From positions 1 to 9,077 of the forward strand of contig JAFGSC010000227.1 of NCBI GenBank assembly GCA_016934875.1: a stretch of 9,077 bases of DNA, written 5' to 3'. The stretch is from Candidatus Atribacteria bacterium. GTDB lineage: Bacteria; Atribacterota; Phoenicimicrobiia; Phoenicimicrobiales; Stramentimicrobiaceae. The notes beneath the pieces are model-generated. The model was not told the DNA's origin and ran no database searches. It was given only the letters and a program-made list of their open reading frames with translations. Shown piece after piece: positions 6,784 through 9,077 of the stretch. The position numbers and the translations under genes are program-made. Position 1 is the first letter of the stretch. Each line of letters begins with the position of its first letter.

Positions 6784-8955
6784 TTAGTATTCTTTAAATT
6801 CCTCTTTAATTTCGACAAGTTTCTTCCTCTTTTTATCGGAATCCCATAATCTTAAGTAAGCAAAAACAAAAAGCGAAATAATGATTGATGTAAGTAAGAA
6901 AATATTCAAACCAACCAAAATATCATATTTTGCCTTTGCAATTGGCCCAATTTTATCAAAATACAGAATAATTCTAGCAGGATAATTCCAATTCCAAGCA
7001 GGTAATAATTCAAGTATTCCAAATAGAATAAATAAGAACATTAATCCAAAAGCTTGTTTACCTCTTTTTTGCCATGAATCATATGAATCTTTTACTTTTT
7101 GCATATAAGTATCATTCTTCATTTTTGATAATTGATCAGCAACACTACCTAACCTGTTCTCTACATCACAAATTTGAGAGGTATATTTTTTTTGTAATTC
7201 ATCTAATTCTTGCGAATGAGAGAATTTTAAGTCTTCAATTATTATTTCCTTTGCCTTATCTGAATCTTTAATTTTTTCCAGTAAAGCAAACACATCTCCT
7301 AATTGTTCCTTAAGTTCTTGATTTTCTTTTAATCTTTCTGTTAATTCTGTTTTATATTTTCTGCCTGGATCAGCAAAATAAACAGCTATTCTATTTGCCA
7401 ATTTCTCCCTATCCTTTGGATCATTAGGATTCAAGTTAGGAGCACTTTTTCTTAAATACAAAATACATTCTTCAACGTCTTGTGAAGGAAGTTCAGAACA
7501 TTCCATATGTAATTCTTCAAAAATCACAAAATCATTAACTTCATATAATATATCTTTTGGTAGTAGTCTATTTTTAAGTATTTCAGAAAAAGTATTCTGA
7601 AATTCTTCTGTGCCATTCTCTTTTGTCAACGGAACTAACCATTGCAATATTACTTCAAGCAATATACTATCAGATTTTTCCACACCATCCAGAACAATTA
7701 AAGGAAGACTTGAATCAGCCGTTATGAACCAACAATTACTACCTGAATCAATCTGTTGCTTTTTTAACCATAGAAGCATTTTAGCATCATGAATAGCAGC
7801 ATTCTCACCTTTGGCCCTTATTCCAATTTCATTATACTTTTCTTTTACTATTGCAATTGTTTCATCATATTCGTCTTTACTCTCTATTTCTTCAAACCAA
7901 ACATCATCCACATACTCAAGTTTATCCTTTGGAATAAGTTCCTCTATTATTCTTTTATATTCAAGGTATTTCCCAATAACTTCATTTAGCAATTCATCCT
8001 TGTTTACACTTGGGGATTGTTCAATCAGGTCTTGATAAATACAGGAACCTATTTTTGATCTTGTTGCAGATGGTATTTGTTTCGTTGTAACAAGTATCCT
8101 AGTCTTTTCAGCATTTACCCACCGTTCATATTCTTCTATTGTAATTCTTGATATACAAAACTTAAGATCAATTTTTCTAGCGGCTTTAATAAAAGAGAGT
8201 GCATTGCTATAGTAGCGATTATTTTTGGAGACAAGAGATAGTAAAACATTGGTATCTAAATACAATATGGAATTCTTAAATATTTCTTCTGAAAAAACCT
8301 CACTATTTGGATTAATGCCTAACGAATTGGCAATAAAATAATTCTGTGCCAAACTCCACTTAAAATTATTGAATGCAGGATCCTTTGTTTCCTCAAAAAA
8401 GAATTTTATTCTCTTTTCAAAAAATTGGTGGTTAATTTTGAATTTGTTCTCTATTTTCTGAAAACACTTTTCCAATACTGGTTTAATATATGTCTCCTTA
8501 TCTAATTGTCCTTCAATTAATTTAGCACTGAATTTTCCAATATTTGAGAAGATATAACTCATAGCAAACCAAAAAGGTTCATGATAATTAGCTCTATTTT
8601 CCGGTGCATTATTGAATAATTTATCAATTATCCTTTGAAATAATCGATCAAACGATGATTGAATTGATGCCAATTCAGTTTTTATACCATCATTTAAGGA
8701 ATATTCATCATGTTTATCCTTGACTTGTAAAATTCTATTTGACTTTATCAATCTCTTGATCGATTCATCAAAAATCCCAATAGGCAAAACATAACCAATA
8801 TCTCTTTGAAATGTATCCTGTATTTCCCTTAAATTAATACTTGTCTTATCAGTAGCATAGAAAATTCTTTCAACAATTTTATCAAGAGCTGTTTGTTTAA
8901 AAGTTTGAAATTTTGTTGAATACTGAAAAAGTGCTGATGCTAAAATATTTCTCAT
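6784..8955 (-). CDS. Membrane-anchored PIN-domain nuclease with winged-helix-like N-terminus
   Basis: A 723-residue protein. Residues about 22-90 have the helix-helix-wing pattern of a winged-helix domain. Residues about 95-228 are helical. Residues about 229-425 form a PIN domain: YLDTNVL with D234, TIEEYE with E274/E277, IHDAKMLLWL with D390, and ITADSSLP with D414. This is the acidic set that binds metal in PIN ribonucleases, and it appears intact. The domain is long for a PIN, with an insertion between the Glu and second Asp motifs. Residues about 531-626 are coiled coil. Two hydrophobic helices at about 635-653 and 680-700 are followed by a basic/acidic tail, so the nuclease probably hangs from the inner membrane on the cytoplasmic side. 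The start is the ATG at 8953-8955; the frame can be extended to a TTG at 8983-8985, but the ATG is preferred. It stands alone, with no antitoxin-like gene adjacent within the window. RNA cleavage is inferred from the family. Confidence 0.88.
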   Translation of the reverse strand: MRNILASALFQYSTKFQTFKQTALDKIVERIFYATDKTSINLREIQDTFQRDIGYVLPIGIFDESIKRLIKSNRILQVKDKHDEYSLNDGIKTELASIQSSFDRLFQRIIDKLFNNAPENRANYHEPFWFAMSYIFSNIGKFSAKLIEGQLDKETYIKPVLEKCFQKIENKFKINHQFFEKRIKFFFEETKDPAFNNFKWSLAQNYFIANSLGINPNSEVFSEEIFKNSILYLDTNVLLSLVSKNNRYYSNALSFIKAARKIDLKFCISRITIEEYERWVNAEKTRILVTTKQIPSATRSKIGSCIYQDLIEQSPSVNKDELLNEVIGKYLEYKRIIEELIPKDKLEYVDDVWFEEIESKDEYDETIAIVKEKYNEIGIRAKGENAAIHDAKMLLWLKKQQIDSGSNCWFITADSSLPLIVLDGVEKSDSILLEVILQWLVPLTKENGTEEFQNTFSEILKNRLLPKDILYEVNDFVIFEELHMECSELPSQDVEECILYLRKSAPNLNPNDPKDREKLANRIAVYFADPGRKYKTELTERLKENQELKEQLGDVFALLEKIKDSDKAKEIIIEDLKFSHSQELDELQKKYTSQICDVENRLGSVADQLSKMKNDTYMQKVKDSYDSWQKRGKQAFGLMFLFILFGILELLPAWNWNYPARIILYFDKIGPIAKAKYDILVGLNIFLLTSIIISLFVFAYLRLWDSDKKRKKLVEIKEEFKEY

Positions 8956-9077
8956 AGTTTGTTGTTTTTTAACAATGAACGGCAAATAAATTAATATGAA
9001 TATCCGCTAATGTACCTAATTTTTCTTAACTTTGAAAAAAAACGAGATGAACTTTGTAAGGTTTGTTAAGAAATTTC

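Noticed and set aside
7074..8035. Several short plus-strand frames opposite the PIN-protein gene
   Set aside because: They are antisense shadows of a strong coding sequence, with low-complexity hydrophobic content.
8956..8985. Extending the PIN-protein gene by ten codons to a TTG
   Set aside because: The extra residues come from AT-rich leader-like sequence and the ATG at 8953-8955 gives a natural N-terminus.
9027..9034. TAACTTTG, a -7-like element on the plus strand pointing out of the window
   Set aside because: There is no TTTG or TTG at the required 19-21 base distance upstream, and the gene it would serve lies outside the window.

Overview
The window looks like an accessory region of a Bacteroidetes (Bacteroidota) chromosome. 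It is AT-rich, the genes lack clear Shine-Dalgarno sequences, one protein has a signal peptide ending in the Bacteroidetes-typical SFGQ, and a promoter of the phylum-specific type (TTTG, 20 bases, TAnnTTTG) sits upstream of the first gene. No rRNA, tRNA, CRISPR array, integrase or transposase could be recognised.

Layout from left to right. Positions 1-1429 hold no intact gene. They contain the first copy of a ~0.6 kb repeat (about 85-683), a GC-richer stretch with an inverted repeat (about 700-870), a promoterless 51-codon gene remnant (839-994) and an AT-rich regulatory region ending in a good promoter. Next come two plus-strand genes 95 bases apart: a cytoplasmic phospholipase D-superfamily (HKD) protein (1430-3157) and an exported protein with a predicted outer-membrane beta-barrel C-terminus (3253-4830). 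They converge on a minus-strand gene of unknown function with a His-rich C-terminal domain (4965-5711). Positions 5712-6783 again hold no intact gene: a nested inverted repeat upstream of the unknown gene, a structured element ending in a T-run, and the second repeat copy (about 6057-6654). Last is a large minus-strand gene (6784-8955) for a protein with a winged-helix-like N-terminus, a PIN nuclease domain, a coiled coil and two C-terminal membrane helices.

The main structural observation is that two imperfect direct copies of the same apparently non-coding ~600-base sequence, 5,972 bases apart, bracket the PLD / barrel / unknown-gene cassette. The repeats have diverged, so the arrangement is not recent, but it suggests a module carried or assembled by recombination, possibly in remnants of a mobile element. 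The PLD protein and the membrane-anchored PIN protein are both nuclease-type folds, common among effectors of bacterial conflict systems. A defence or toxin role is plausible for each, but it is inference only and nothing in the sequence proves that these genes act together.
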